From assembly GCF_004214895.1 (NCBI RefSeq), contig NZ_CP035952.1, forward strand, positions 5,556,501 through 5,620,500: DNA of 64,000 nucleotides, given 5' to 3'. A program made the position numbers and the translations under genes. Of the stretch, positions 36,691 through 45,696 are shown in pieces. This stretch comes from Pseudomonas tructae (GTDB lineage Bacteria > Pseudomonadota > Gammaproteobacteria > Pseudomonadales > Pseudomonadaceae). The notes under the pieces are model-generated. The model had not been told where the DNA came from and did not search any database. It saw nothing but the letters and a program-made list of their open reading frames with translations. How positions within the stretch are numbered: position 1 is the stretch's first letter; every line of letters begins with the position of its first letter.

Positions 36691-38639
36691 CAGTGCACCT
36701 CCGCAGGTTCACGCTTTGCCGGGGCGGGTTTGCTCGCCGGAGCCGGTTCTTCGAGAATGGCGTCGGCAACCAGCTCTGCCAGGTCCTTGATCAATGGACG
36801 CGGCTCGACCACGCCTTCGAGCATCGCCGTGCACTGTGGACAACCCACGGCCACCAGTTCGGCGGCGGTTTCGCGAATGTCGTCCATGCGCATGTCGGGG
36901 ATACGTTGCTTGCCGGGAATGTCGGTAATCGGCGCACCGCCACCGCCGCCACAGCAGCGCGAGCGAAAGCCCGAGCGTTGCATCTCCCTGACCTCGATAC
37001 CAAGCGCGCGCAACACCTCGCGCGGCGCCTCGTACTCACCGTTGTAGCGGCCCAGGTAGCAGGGGTCGTGATAGGTCACGCTGCCGCCCTTGTGCTGGCC
37101 CAGGTTGAGCGCACCTGCGCCAATCAGCTCGGCGATGTATGTGCTGTGGTGCTGCACCAGGTAGTCGCCGCCGAAGGCGCCGTATTCGTTCTTGAGCACG
37201 TGGAAGCTGTGCGGATCGCAGGTGACGATGCGCTTGAAGCTGTACTTGGCCAGGGTCTGGATGTTGCGCCTGGCCAGTTGCTGGAAGGTCGCCTCATCAC
37301 CCAGGCGCCGGGCCACATCGCCGCTGTCGCGCTCTTCCAGGCCGAGCACGGCAAAATCCACCTGTGCGGCTTTGAGCACTTTGACGAAAGCGCGCAGGGT
37401 GCGTTGGTTACGCATGTCGAAGGCACCATCACCGACCCAGAACAGCACCTCGGCGCTCTTGATGTCGCCGAGCAGATTGAGGTTGAGGTCCGCCGCCCAG
37501 TTCATCCGCCCGCCCGGGGCAAAGCCGCCGGGGTTGTCGGTGGCGATCAGGTTGTCCAGGACCTCGGCGCCCTTGTTCGGCGTCGCGCCTTTTTCCAGGG
37601 TCAGGTGCCTGCGCATGTCGACGATGGCATCGACGTGCTCGATCATCATCGGGCATTCCTCGACACAAGCACGGCAAGTGGTGCACGACCACAGCGTCTC
37701 GGCATCCACCAGGCCGTTGACGATCGGCTGGTGCGGGTTGCCGCCGTGTTCACCAATCGGCTTACCAGGGTACGGGCTACCGGCAAACTTGGCATCGGTG
37801 CCGCCGGCCAGGCCGACGACCATGTCCTGGATGAGTTTTTTCGGGTTCAGCGGCTGGCCGGCGGCAAAGGCCGGACAGGCAGCCTCGCACTTGCCGCACT
37901 GCACGCAGGCATCAAAACCGAGCAACTGGTTCCAGGTAAAATCCTTCGGTTTTTCCACGCCCAGCAGCGCTTGCGGGTCTTCCAGATCGATCGGTTTGAG
38001 CCCGGTCGAACGGCCACCGCCGAAGCGCTCGGCACGCCGGTGCCAGGCCAGGTGCAGGGCACCGGCGAAGGCGTGCTTCATCGGCCCGCCCCAGGTCATG
38101 CCGAAGAACAGCTCGGACACGCCCCACAGCACACCAACCCCCAGCAACGCGACCAGCAGCCAGCCACCGAAGCCCTCGGGCAGAATCCCGGCCACCGGCA
38201 AGGTGGCAATGAAGAAACTTGCGGCAAACACCAGCAGGCTTTTCGGCAGGCGCATCCACGGGCCTTTTGACAGCCGCGACGGCGGATTGAGGCGGCGTTT
38301 ATAGACGAACAGTGCACCGGCAAACATCAGCACGGTGGCGAACAGCAAGGCAAACCCAAGGATCCTGTTATGCAGGCCAAAACCATGCACCAGGATCGCC
38401 AGCACCGCCGCCAGCACGAATCCGCCAGCCGTGGCCACGTGGGTATTGGCCATGTACTTGTCGCGGGCGACCACGTGGTGCAGGTCGACCATGTAGCGCC
38501 GTGGCATGGCCAGCAGACCGCCGAGCAGGTCGACCTTCGACGGCCGGCCCTGGCGCCACATCCGCACGCGCCGCAGCGCGCCAAAGGCGGCAAGGCCCAG
38601 GGCGGCGAACAGGAGGATGGGGATAAGGGTGTTCAACAT
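36690..38639 (-). CDS. dgcB: Dimethylglycine demethylation membrane iron-sulfur protein
   Basis: The 649-residue protein has five or six N-terminal membrane helices (from MLNTLIPILLFAALGLAAFG to about residue 200). Two 4Fe-4S motifs follow (CVQCGKCEAACPAF and CTTCRACVEECPMM), then two CCG-type domains with HDPCYLGRYNGEYEAPR and RCCGGGGG. This is the layout of heterodisulfide-reductase D/glycolate-oxidase-F-like membrane proteins. It probably carries electrons from DgcA and the ETF to quinone. The start at 38639 was chosen because it precedes the first helix; it is followed without a gap by etfA. Confidence 0.92.
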   Translation of the reverse strand: MLNTLIPILLFAALGLAAFGALRRVRMWRQGRPSKVDLLGGLLAMPRRYMVDLHHVVARDKYMANTHVATAGGFVLAAVLAILVHGFGLHNRILGFALLFATVLMFAGALFVYKRRLNPPSRLSKGPWMRLPKSLLVFAASFFIATLPVAGILPEGFGGWLLVALLGVGVLWGVSELFFGMTWGGPMKHAFAGALHLAWHRRAERFGGGRSTGLKPIDLEDPQALLGVEKPKDFTWNQLLGFDACVQCGKCEAACPAFAAGQPLNPKKLIQDMVVGLAGGTDAKFAGSPYPGKPIGEHGGNPHQPIVNGLVDAETLWSCTTCRACVEECPMMIEHVDAIVDMRRHLTLEKGATPNKGAEVLDNLIATDNPGGFAPGGRMNWAADLNLNLLGDIKSAEVLFWVGDGAFDMRNQRTLRAFVKVLKAAQVDFAVLGLEERDSGDVARRLGDEATFQQLARRNIQTLAKYSFKRIVTCDPHSFHVLKNEYGAFGGDYLVQHHSTYIAELIGAGALNLGQHKGGSVTYHDPCYLGRYNGEYEAPREVLRALGIEVREMQRSGFRSRCCGGGGGAPITDIPGKQRIPDMRMDDIRETAAELVAVGCPQCTAMLEGVVEPRPLIKDLAELVADAILEEPAPASKPAPAKREPAEVH

Positions 38640-38680
38640 GGGAAACTCCCACACGAATTGCAATCGGCACGGAGTGAACC

Positions 38681-38752
38681 TGTGGGAGCGGGCTTGCCCC
38701 GCGATAGCGTTGTGTCTGTCACATCCTATCGCGGGGCAAGCCCGCTCCCACA
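38681..38752. repeat. REPIN (inverted REP pair)
   Basis: Plus copy (38681-38705) and minus copy (38727-38752) around a spacer of about 20 bases, between dgcA and dgcB inside what is otherwise one transcription unit. Confidence 0.92.
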
Positions 38753-38768
38753 GCAGTCCGCAGTCTGA

Positions 38769-40829
38769 TCAGAAATCCTTGCACAGGCGCAAGGCGTCAT
38801 AGATGGCAGCATGGGTATTGCGCTGCGCCACGCAGTCACCGATGCGATACAGCAGGTAGCCTTCGCCCGGCTGGCTGAGGATCGGCTGCGGCTTGATCGC
38901 GAACAGCGCTTCGATATCGATCTGGCCCTTGTTGCGCGAACCTTCCTTGAGCCCGTAGTACAGCGCCTCATCCGGTCGCACGCCGTTCTCGATCACCACC
39001 TGGTCGACCACCCGTTCCTCTTTGGCACCGGTGTATTCGTTCTCCAGCACCGCCACCAGCTTGTCGCCCTCGCGGTAGACCTTTTCCAGCATCAGGTCGC
39101 CGGTCATGATCACTTCCTTGGGGTACATGCTGCGGTAGTAGGTTGGGAACGACGTACCGCCAATGGCCACGCCCGGCTTGATGTCATCAGTGACGATCTC
39201 GACCTGGCTGCCTTTGTCGGCGATGTAGTCGGCCACCGACATGCCGGTGAATTCACAAATGGTGTCGTACACCAGCACGTTCTTGCCTGGCGCCACCTTG
39301 CCATCGAGCACATCCCAACTGCTGACCACCAGCCCTTCGGCGGCGCCCCAGTGTTCGTTCTGCTCGATAAACGGATGGCCGCCCACCGCCAGCACGATCA
39401 CATCCGGGCGCAGGTCCTGGATGGTGTCGATGTCAGCCGCAGTGCCCAGTCGCAGGTCGACCTTCAGGCGTGCCAGCTCCAATTGGTACCAGCGGGTAAT
39501 ACCGGCGATCTGGTCGCGTTGCGGCGCCTTGGCGGCAATGCTGATCTGCCCGCCGATGGCGTCCTTCTTCTCGAACAGGGTGACGTCATGTCCACGTTCG
39601 GCCGCCACCCGAGCCGCTTCCATCCCAGCAGGCCCGGCACCGACCACCACCACCTTGCGCTTGAGCCCGGTGCTTTTCTCGATGATGTGCGGCACGCCCA
39701 TGTATTCACGGGAGGTTGCCGCGTTCTGGATGCACAGCACATCCAGGCCCTGGTACTGGCGGTCGATGCAGTAGTTGGCGCCGACGCACTGCTTGATCTG
39801 ATCGATCTGGCCCATCTTGATCTTGGCGATCAGGTGCGGGTCGGCGATGTGCGCGCGAGTCATGCCGACCATGTCGACATAGCCACCTTCAAGAATACGC
39901 GTGGCCTGGTTGGGATCCTTGATGTTCTGCGCGTGCAGCACCGGAACCTTGACCACTTCCTTGATCCCGGCCGCCAGGTGCAGGAACGGCTCCGGCGGGA
40001 AGCTCATGTTGGGGATAACGTTGGCCAGGGTGTTGTGGGTGTCGCAACCCGAACCGATCACACCAAAGAAATCCAGCATGCCGGTGGCATCGTAGTACTT
40101 GGCGATTTCCTTCATGTCTTCGTGGCTGAGGCCATCGGGATGGAACTCATCACCGCAGATACGCATGCCCACGCAGAAGTCCGGCCCCACCTCGGCACGC
40201 ACGGCCTTGAGCACTTCCAGGCCGAACTTCATGCGGCCCTCAAAGGTGCCGCCCCATTCGTCGGTACGCTTGTTGACCCGCGGGCTCCAGAACTGGTCGA
40301 TCATGTGCTGGTGCACGGCCGACAGTTCGACACCATCCAGACCACCCTCCTTGGCCCGGCGCGCGGCTTGCGCGTAGTTGCCGATCACCCGCCAGATTTC
40401 TTCCGGCTCGATGGTCTTGCAGGTGGCACGGTGCACCGGCTCACGTACCCCGGACGGCGACATCAGGGTCGGCCAGTTGAAGCCGTCCCAGCGCGAGCGG
40501 CGGCCCATGTGGGTAATCTGGATCATGATCTTGGCGCCATGCTTGTGCATGGCATCGGCCAGGTTCTGAAAGTGTGGAATGATGCGGTCGGTCGACAGGT
40601 TCACCGAAGCCCACCATTCCTGCGGGCTGTCGATGGCCACCACTGAGGAGCCACCGCAGATGGCCAGGCCGATGCCGCCCTTGGCTTTCTCTTCGTAATA
40701 CTTCACATAGCGCTCGGTGGTCATGCCGCCGTCGGTGGCATAGACCTCGGCGTGCGCAGTGCTCAGCACCCGGTTGCGGATGGTCAGTTTGCCGATCTGG
40801 ATCGGCTGGAACATTGCTTCGAAAGCCAT
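38769..40829 (-). CDS. dgcA: Dimethylglycine dehydrogenase-type flavoprotein
   Basis: The 686-residue protein resembles trimethylamine dehydrogenase: an N-terminal FMN TIM barrel (old-yellow-enzyme type; about 1-340), an iron-sulfur linker and a C-terminal ADP/FAD-binding region (VVVVGAGPAGMEAARVAAERGHDVTLFE near 390). It is required for dimethylglycine conversion to sarcosine in P. aeruginosa. The linker reads CVGANYC...LC: Cys348, Cys354 and Cys367 are present, but the second ligand position of the trimethylamine dehydrogenase cluster is Ala351. It is separated from dgcB by a REPIN. Confidence 0.93.
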   Translation of the reverse strand: MAFEAMFQPIQIGKLTIRNRVLSTAHAEVYATDGGMTTERYVKYYEEKAKGGIGLAICGGSSVVAIDSPQEWWASVNLSTDRIIPHFQNLADAMHKHGAKIMIQITHMGRRSRWDGFNWPTLMSPSGVREPVHRATCKTIEPEEIWRVIGNYAQAARRAKEGGLDGVELSAVHQHMIDQFWSPRVNKRTDEWGGTFEGRMKFGLEVLKAVRAEVGPDFCVGMRICGDEFHPDGLSHEDMKEIAKYYDATGMLDFFGVIGSGCDTHNTLANVIPNMSFPPEPFLHLAAGIKEVVKVPVLHAQNIKDPNQATRILEGGYVDMVGMTRAHIADPHLIAKIKMGQIDQIKQCVGANYCIDRQYQGLDVLCIQNAATSREYMGVPHIIEKSTGLKRKVVVVGAGPAGMEAARVAAERGHDVTLFEKKDAIGGQISIAAKAPQRDQIAGITRWYQLELARLKVDLRLGTAADIDTIQDLRPDVIVLAVGGHPFIEQNEHWGAAEGLVVSSWDVLDGKVAPGKNVLVYDTICEFTGMSVADYIADKGSQVEIVTDDIKPGVAIGGTSFPTYYRSMYPKEVIMTGDLMLEKVYREGDKLVAVLENEYTGAKEERVVDQVVIENGVRPDEALYYGLKEGSRNKGQIDIEALFAIKPQPILSQPGEGYLLYRIGDCVAQRNTHAAIYDALRLCKDF

Positions 40830-40844
40830 GGCGCGCTCCTCGAC

Positions 40845-41375
40845 TTACAACGGCTTGACGATGAACAGGCCGTCGTCGTGGCCTTCTTGCGAACCGCCGT
40901 AGACCTGCTCGGCGACCGTACGAATGCTGCTGCCACGGGCTTCCAGGATCTGGTCCATGGCCCCGGCGAACCAGCCGGTGAACATGTAGTCAACCTTGCG
41001 CCCGACCTTGCCGTACACATACACGAATGCCGAATGCTCGAGCTTGACGCTGGCGGTGCCTTGGTCGAGGTCAATGTCCTGGATCTTGAACAGCCCCCAG
41101 CCGCGCTGGGACAGGCGCTTCATGTAATGTTCGAACACCGCCACGCCTTCCAGGCCGTGGCATTCGGCTTCTTTCTCGCACCAGTGCCAGGCAGACTTGT
41201 AGCCAGCCTTGTAGAGGATTTCGGCATAGGCGTCGGCGCCCAGCACTTCCTCGATACCCATGTGGTTGTTGACGAAGAAATGCCGCGGTACGTACAGCAT
41301 CGGCAGGGCATCGCTGGTCCAGACACCGGTTTCGCTGTCGACTTCGATAGGCAATTGCGGGGCGATCTTGGCCAT
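40845..41375 (-). CDS. DUF5943 protein with a V4R-like domain
   Basis: The 176-residue soluble protein is encoded 15 bases upstream of dgcA on the same strand and is probably in the same operon. It has a small-molecule-binding-like region (LYKAGYKSAWHWCEKEAECHG; SAFVYVYGKVGRKVDYMFTGWFAGAMDQIL) resembling V4R/NO-sensing folds. No catalytic motif is visible. The same gene lies between dgcA and the dipeptidase-like gene in P. aeruginosa, as far as I recall. A role in dimethylglycine demethylation is inferred from position only. Confidence 0.75.
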   Translation of the reverse strand: MAKIAPQLPIEVDSETGVWTSDALPMLYVPRHFFVNNHMGIEEVLGADAYAEILYKAGYKSAWHWCEKEAECHGLEGVAVFEHYMKRLSQRGWGLFKIQDIDLDQGTASVKLEHSAFVYVYGKVGRKVDYMFTGWFAGAMDQILEARGSSIRTVAEQVYGGSQEGHDDGLFIVKPL

Positions 41376-41450
41376 GGAAACTCAACTCCAGAAAATTTGG
41401 TTGGCTGCCCCTGCGCCGCTGGCAGGGGTCGGAAGACGGTGGCTGGCGGC

Positions 41451-42428
41451 TTACTCGCCCCAAACGTCTTTAAGGACGTTCACCCAGTTTTCACCCATGA
41501 TCTTGCGCACCACGCGTTCGCTGTGGCCGCGCTTTAGCAGGGTCTGGGTGAGGTTGGGGAACTCGCCCACAGTGCGGATGCCCAGCGGGTTGATGATCTT
41601 GCCGAAGCTGGTCAGGCGCCGGGCGTAGCCCTTGTCATGGGTCAGGTATTCGAAGAAGTCCTGGCCATGGCCCTGGGTGAAGTCGGTACCGATACCGATG
41701 GCGTCTTCACCAACGATGTTCATGGTGTATTCGATGGCCTCGGCATAGTCATCGATGGTCGAGTCGATGCCCTTGGCCAGAAATGGCGCGAACATGGTCA
41801 CGCCGACGAAACCGCCGTGATCGGCAATGAACTTGAGCTCTTCGTCGGATTTGTTGCGCGGGTGCTCTTTGAGCCCGGAGGGCAGGCAGTGGGAGTAGCA
41901 CACCGGCTTTTTCGATTCGAGGATGACTTCTTCGCTGGTTTTCGAACCGACATGGGACAGGTCGCACATGACCCCGACGCGGTTCATTTCCGCGACGATT
42001 TCCCTGCCGAAGCCCGACAGACCGCCATCACGCTCGTAACAGCCGGTGCCGACCAGGTTCTGGGTGTTGTAGCACATCTGCACGATGCCCACGCCCAGCT
42101 GCTTGAACACCTCGACGTAACCGATCTGGTCTTCATATGCATGGGCATTCTGGAAGCCGAAGAGGATGCCGGTCTTGCCCAGCTCCTTGGCCTTGCGAAT
42201 GTCGGCAGTGGTGCGCACCGGCATCACCAGGTCGCTGTTCTCGCGGATCAGCTTCTGGCTGGCTGCAATGTTGTTGACCGTAGCCTGGAAGCCTTCCCAG
42301 ACCGACACCGTGCAGTTGGCCGCAGTCAGGCCGCCCTTGCGCATGTCCTCGAACAGTTCGCGGTTCCATTTGGCAATGATCAGCCCGTCGATAACGATGC
42401 TGTCGGCGTGTAATTCGGCTGGGCTCAT
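41451..42428 (-). CDS. Peptidase M19 (renal-dipeptidase-like) family protein lacking the first metal motif
   Basis: The 325-residue protein follows the membrane-dipeptidase fold: MCDLSHVGSKTSEEVI, KPVCYSHCLPSGLKEHPRNKSDEE and GIGTDFTQGHGQDF contain the expected later His and Asp residues. In active dipeptidases the N-terminal motif is DGHND, giving two zinc ligands. Here the same place reads DGLIIAK (residues 14-20), so both are missing. It leads the minus-strand dgc set. The start at 42428 (MSPAEL) has GGGGA upstream. It may be catalytically altered or act on another substrate. Confidence 0.85.
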   Translation of the reverse strand: MSPAELHADSIVIDGLIIAKWNRELFEDMRKGGLTAANCTVSVWEGFQATVNNIAASQKLIRENSDLVMPVRTTADIRKAKELGKTGILFGFQNAHAYEDQIGYVEVFKQLGVGIVQMCYNTQNLVGTGCYERDGGLSGFGREIVAEMNRVGVMCDLSHVGSKTSEEVILESKKPVCYSHCLPSGLKEHPRNKSDEELKFIADHGGFVGVTMFAPFLAKGIDSTIDDYAEAIEYTMNIVGEDAIGIGTDFTQGHGQDFFEYLTHDKGYARRLTSFGKIINPLGIRTVGEFPNLTQTLLKRGHSERVVRKIMGENWVNVLKDVWGE

Positions 42429-42656
42429 CAGGCTGTCCCCTTTATTGGTGAAACCTGCGCCGAATCGTCTGCCGGCGCTTTGGGGCCAGCATATGCCTAG
42501 GGACAATGTCGCCCAGATGCAAAAACGACAGGGGAATTGCCGAAAGCGTCAAAGGCCGACAAAGGGGCACCGCAGCAGCGGCTACCCTGTTCTTTGCTGC
42601 GGCGCTGAGCGAGAATCGGCGCCTATGTTCGCGCAAGCTTTGGGAGGATGTCGCAG

Positions 42657-43055
42657 ATGAGAACGATGGTAGGGCTGGCCCTGGTATTGCTGGCATTCGG
42701 CGCCCATGCCCAGGACGACGAAAGCACCCCGTGCGATAACGTCGAAACCGACCAGCAGACCTTTGAATGCGCCAAGTACAGCCGCACCACCGCTGAACGT
42801 GAACTCAGTGCCGCTTTCGATGACCTGCTGCAACGCATTGGCGAGCAGTACGACGGCCAGCCTGCCAAGGTTGCCGAGTTGAGCAAACGCCTGCGTGACG
42901 CCGAGGCCATCTGGAAGCAGTTGCGCGACGCCGATTGCAAGGTCGAGACCTTCGACGCCAAGCCCGGCAAGGCGTTCGACACCGCGCAAAACACCTGCCT
43001 GGCCCAACGTAGCGACGATCGCTCGGAATACCTGCAATCGCTGGGCCTGCAGTAA
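42657..43055 (+). CDS. LprI/DUF1311-family exported protein
   Basis: This 132-residue protein has a signal peptide (MRTMVGLALVLLAFGAHA) and a mature domain with Cys residues at CDNVETDQQTFECAKYS, ADCK and NTCLAQR. That pattern is typical of the DUF1311 family, which includes the lysozyme inhibitor LprI. GGGAGG lies nine bases before the ATG at 42657; the ATG at 42648 touches it and is unlikely. It ends two bases before the convergent tyrosinase gene. Confidence 0.78.
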   Translation: MRTMVGLALVLLAFGAHAQDDESTPCDNVETDQQTFECAKYSRTTAERELSAAFDDLLQRIGEQYDGQPAKVAELSKRLRDAEAIWKQLRDADCKVETFDAKPGKAFDTAQNTCLAQRSDDRSEYLQSLGLQ

Positions 43056-43057
43056 CC

Positions 43058-44044
43058 CTACATATATGGGTTGTACTTCAATCTACGCTCCCATCCAGAT
43101 ACTGGCGGCTGCGGGGTTACCGATGACGAGTATTCGTAGCCCAAGGCCGCAATATCCAACACATCACTCAAGCGCTTGCGTGTGTCGCCCTCACCCGGAC
43201 CATAAATCATATCGTCATTGAGGTTATGCCCCCACGCGCCCCCTTCTTCGGGCTGATAGTTGTCCCGTCCCCTGACCGCTTGCCAGTCCGCCCAGATTTT
43301 GTCGACAAAACAGTGATGAAGAAAGAACACCGGGTCATCCGGTGACATCATCGTCGCCATGTTGCCGCCAATCCAGTTGTGCACACGGTTGTGCAACTGG
43401 GTGCCAGGCTCGGTCAAGGCACTGTCGGCATTGGGGGTAACCCATCCTTCCAGGTAATTGCAAAAACCCATCTGGAACTGCTCGCCAAAATGCCCAGGCT
43501 CAGAGTAATGCGGGCGCGACATGGCCCTTGCCAAGGCCTGTGCATTGGGCAGCGTGCTTGCGAGTCTGCCAAAATTGCGTCGCAGTGGCTCCTTAGCACC
43601 TTCAGTAAGTGGGAAAACAACCGGCCAAGTTTCTGGATTGGAAAATGGTCCGTCCTGGATGAAGTCGTTCTTCTCCGGGTCTCCATTACCTCCCATCCAG
43701 TTCGAAGCCCATATTGGTGACTCCTCCGGGTTTGCGCTATCCAGCGTCCAGTCCCAATACGGTAGCGTGCCGTCACTAAACGACCCTACCGTGCGCAGCT
43801 CATCTTCCAGCATTTTTACAAACCAGCGGTGCCATGGCAGGAAGGCCGGCCCTCTGTGGGCATGGTTACGAAAACTGCTGTACGGGGGCTCTCCAGGCAG
43901 TGAAGTCGCCTCCATAGCATCAAGGTGCCACTGCACATACTTGTCGTATGCCCCTCGACGTTTCAGCTCAAGAAAAGCGCTGGTTAAACCGGTTACTTCA
44001 ACAGGGGTAAGCTGCCGAATTTCCTTTCTGATCCGCGTAGCCAT
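43058..44044 (-). CDS. Tyrosinase-family copper protein
   Basis: The 328-residue protein carries both type-3 copper sites. CuA has His40 (YVQWHLDAM), His61 or His63, and His72 (HAHRGPAFLPWHRWF). CuB has His218 and His222 (LHNRVHNWIGG) and His243 or His244 (DPVFFLHHCFVDKIW). This is a complete set for a monophenol or diphenol oxidase. No signal peptide is evident. It breaks the otherwise conserved betaine gene order and appears less GC-rich in codon choice than its neighbours, suggesting acquisition. The substrate and any caddie protein are not identifiable here. Confidence 0.88.
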   Translation of the reverse strand: MATRIRKEIRQLTPVEVTGLTSAFLELKRRGAYDKYVQWHLDAMEATSLPGEPPYSSFRNHAHRGPAFLPWHRWFVKMLEDELRTVGSFSDGTLPYWDWTLDSANPEESPIWASNWMGGNGDPEKNDFIQDGPFSNPETWPVVFPLTEGAKEPLRRNFGRLASTLPNAQALARAMSRPHYSEPGHFGEQFQMGFCNYLEGWVTPNADSALTEPGTQLHNRVHNWIGGNMATMMSPDDPVFFLHHCFVDKIWADWQAVRGRDNYQPEEGGAWGHNLNDDMIYGPGEGDTRKRLSDVLDIAALGYEYSSSVTPQPPVSGWERRLKYNPYM

Positions 44045-44171
44045 GAAAATTGCTCCCTTGAAATTTGCCCTATTCGAACAGGAGCCTCACCATAGATCGC
44101 AATTGTTTAGCGCCGATACTGGCAAAAATGCCAGGTCCGCCTAGACCCACTTCTGGAGAGCAACTGCCCCC

Positions 44172-44591
44172 ATGAAAATCTGCGGAATTGAAATCAAAGG
44201 CAGCGAAGCGCTGCTCGCCGTTGCCACGCTTGACGGTGCCAGCTCTGTGCATCTGGCCCTGCCCCTGAAAAAACTCGGTCTGGACGATGACGAGCAGGCG
44301 GACAACGTCAAAGCCTTTGCCAACCAGGCCCGACAATTTGTCGCTGAGCATGGCATCAGCCACCTGGCAATCAAGAAACGCAGCAAGAAAGGCGACTTCG
44401 CTGGCGGCCCGACCACCTTCAAGATCGAAGGTGTATTGCAGTTGCTGGACAATTGCACGGTGGAGCTGGTTTCACCACAGACCGTCAGCGCCCAGGCCAA
44501 AAAGCACAACCTTGAGCTGCCTGCTTCGTTGAACAAGTACCAGCACGAAGCCTACAAAACCGCCTGCGCCCTACTGCTCAGCCGCCGCTGA
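44172..44591 (+). CDS. DUF3010 family protein
   Basis: The 139-residue protein begins MKICGIEIKGSEALLAV, resembling the first strands of an RNase-H-like fold, and shows the DUF3010 pattern KKRSKKGDFAGGPTTFKIE and QHEAYKTACALLL. The function of the family is unknown. Its end overlaps the convergent regulator gene by 14 bases. Confidence 0.8.
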   Translation: MKICGIEIKGSEALLAVATLDGASSVHLALPLKKLGLDDDEQADNVKAFANQARQFVAEHGISHLAIKKRSKKGDFAGGPTTFKIEGVLQLLDNCTVELVSPQTVSAQAKKHNLELPASLNKYQHEAYKTACALLLSRR

Positions 44592-45528
44592 CAGCGACCT
44601 TGCGGTCTTCTCGCGGGCAACGTGCAAAGCGCGCGCGGTAGCAGCGGGTGAAATAGGACGAGGACTCGAAACCGCAGGCGATGCTCACCTCCAATACGCT
44701 CAGGTCGGTCTGGCGCAACAGTTGCCGGGCCTTGTCCAGGCGCAGGCGCAGGTAGAAGCCGCTGGGGGTGTCGTGCAGGTACAGGCGGAACAGCCGCTCC
44801 AGCTGGCGTCGGGTCACCTGCACCGCCTGCGCCAGCACCAGGGTGTTGAGCGGCTGTTCGGTGTTGCGCTCCATTTCGCCGATTACCTGCACCAGTTTCT
44901 TGTTGCTGATCCCGTAGCGTGAGGCGATCTGCATGCGCTGGTGATCCTGGCGCGGGCGGATGCGCCCGAGCACGAACTGCTCCGACACCTGGATAGCCAG
45001 GTCCGGGCCATGGGCCTGGGCAATCAGGTCGAGCATCAGGTCAATCGAGGCGGTGCCGCCCGCCGAAGTGATACGTCGGCGATCGACTTCGAACAGTTCC
45101 TGAGTCGCCTGCAAGTGCGGGTAATTTTCCTTGAAGGCTTCCAGCGCCTCCCAGTGCAGTGTCACCCGGTGACCCTCGAGCAGGCCGGCTTCGGCCAGCA
45201 CCACAGTGCCGGTATCGATACCGCCCAACACCACCCCCTCATGATCGAGCTTGCGCAGCCAGTGCTGCAGGGCCGGGCCGAAGCTGCGCAGCGGCTCGAA
45301 ACCCGCAACCACCAATAACGTCACGCCCTTGCCCAGGGGCTGTAGCGCAGCGTCGGCATTGACCGACATGCCATTGCTGGCTTGCACCGCACCGCCATCC
45401 ATACTCAGCACCTGCCAGCGGTACAGCTCACCGCGAAAGCGGTTGGCCACCCGCAGTGGCTCTATCGCGGAAATAAAGCCGATGGCGGAGAAGCCAGGCA
45501 ACAGCAAGAAATGGAAATCCTGGGGCAT
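44578..45528 (-). CDS. cdhR: GlxA-family AraC-type regulator, probable CdhR (carnitine catabolism activator)
   Basis: The 316-residue regulator joins a DJ-1/PfpI-like N-terminal domain (FHFLLLPGFSAIGFISAIEPLRVANR; about 1-190) to a C-terminal AraC-type double helix-turn-helix (LAQAVQVTRRQLERLFRLYLHDTPSGFYL; CGFESSSYFTRCYRARF). It is divergent from the carnitine-binding protein gene and next to the carnitine genes, as cdhR is in P. aeruginosa, where it activates them with carnitine. The ligand assignment is by context. Confidence 0.87.
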   Translation of the reverse strand: MPQDFHFLLLPGFSAIGFISAIEPLRVANRFRGELYRWQVLSMDGGAVQASNGMSVNADAALQPLGKGVTLLVVAGFEPLRSFGPALQHWLRKLDHEGVVLGGIDTGTVVLAEAGLLEGHRVTLHWEALEAFKENYPHLQATQELFEVDRRRITSAGGTASIDLMLDLIAQAHGPDLAIQVSEQFVLGRIRPRQDHQRMQIASRYGISNKKLVQVIGEMERNTEQPLNTLVLAQAVQVTRRQLERLFRLYLHDTPSGFYLRLRLDKARQLLRQTDLSVLEVSIACGFESSSYFTRCYRARFARCPREDRKVAVSGG

Positions 45529-45696
45529 AGCGACAACTCGACGGCCACCGATGCTGGGTTAATAGCGCGCTGGTCGCCACTGTGCAAGTGCCGGTCGCTG
45601 GAGTGCGACTTTTACCCAGGGCACCCGCGTAGTTTGATCACACGGCACGCAGAGGCCGCCCCTATAACAATTAGAACTGCCGTTGGAGGAGCCACC

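Noticed and set aside
38811..40646. A 611-codon plus-strand open frame over dgcA
   Set aside because: Antisense shadow of dgcA; no family features.
42648..42656. Upstream ATG for the DUF1311 gene
   Set aside because: It touches the GGGAGG ribosome site; the ATG at 42657 has correct spacing and starts the signal peptide.
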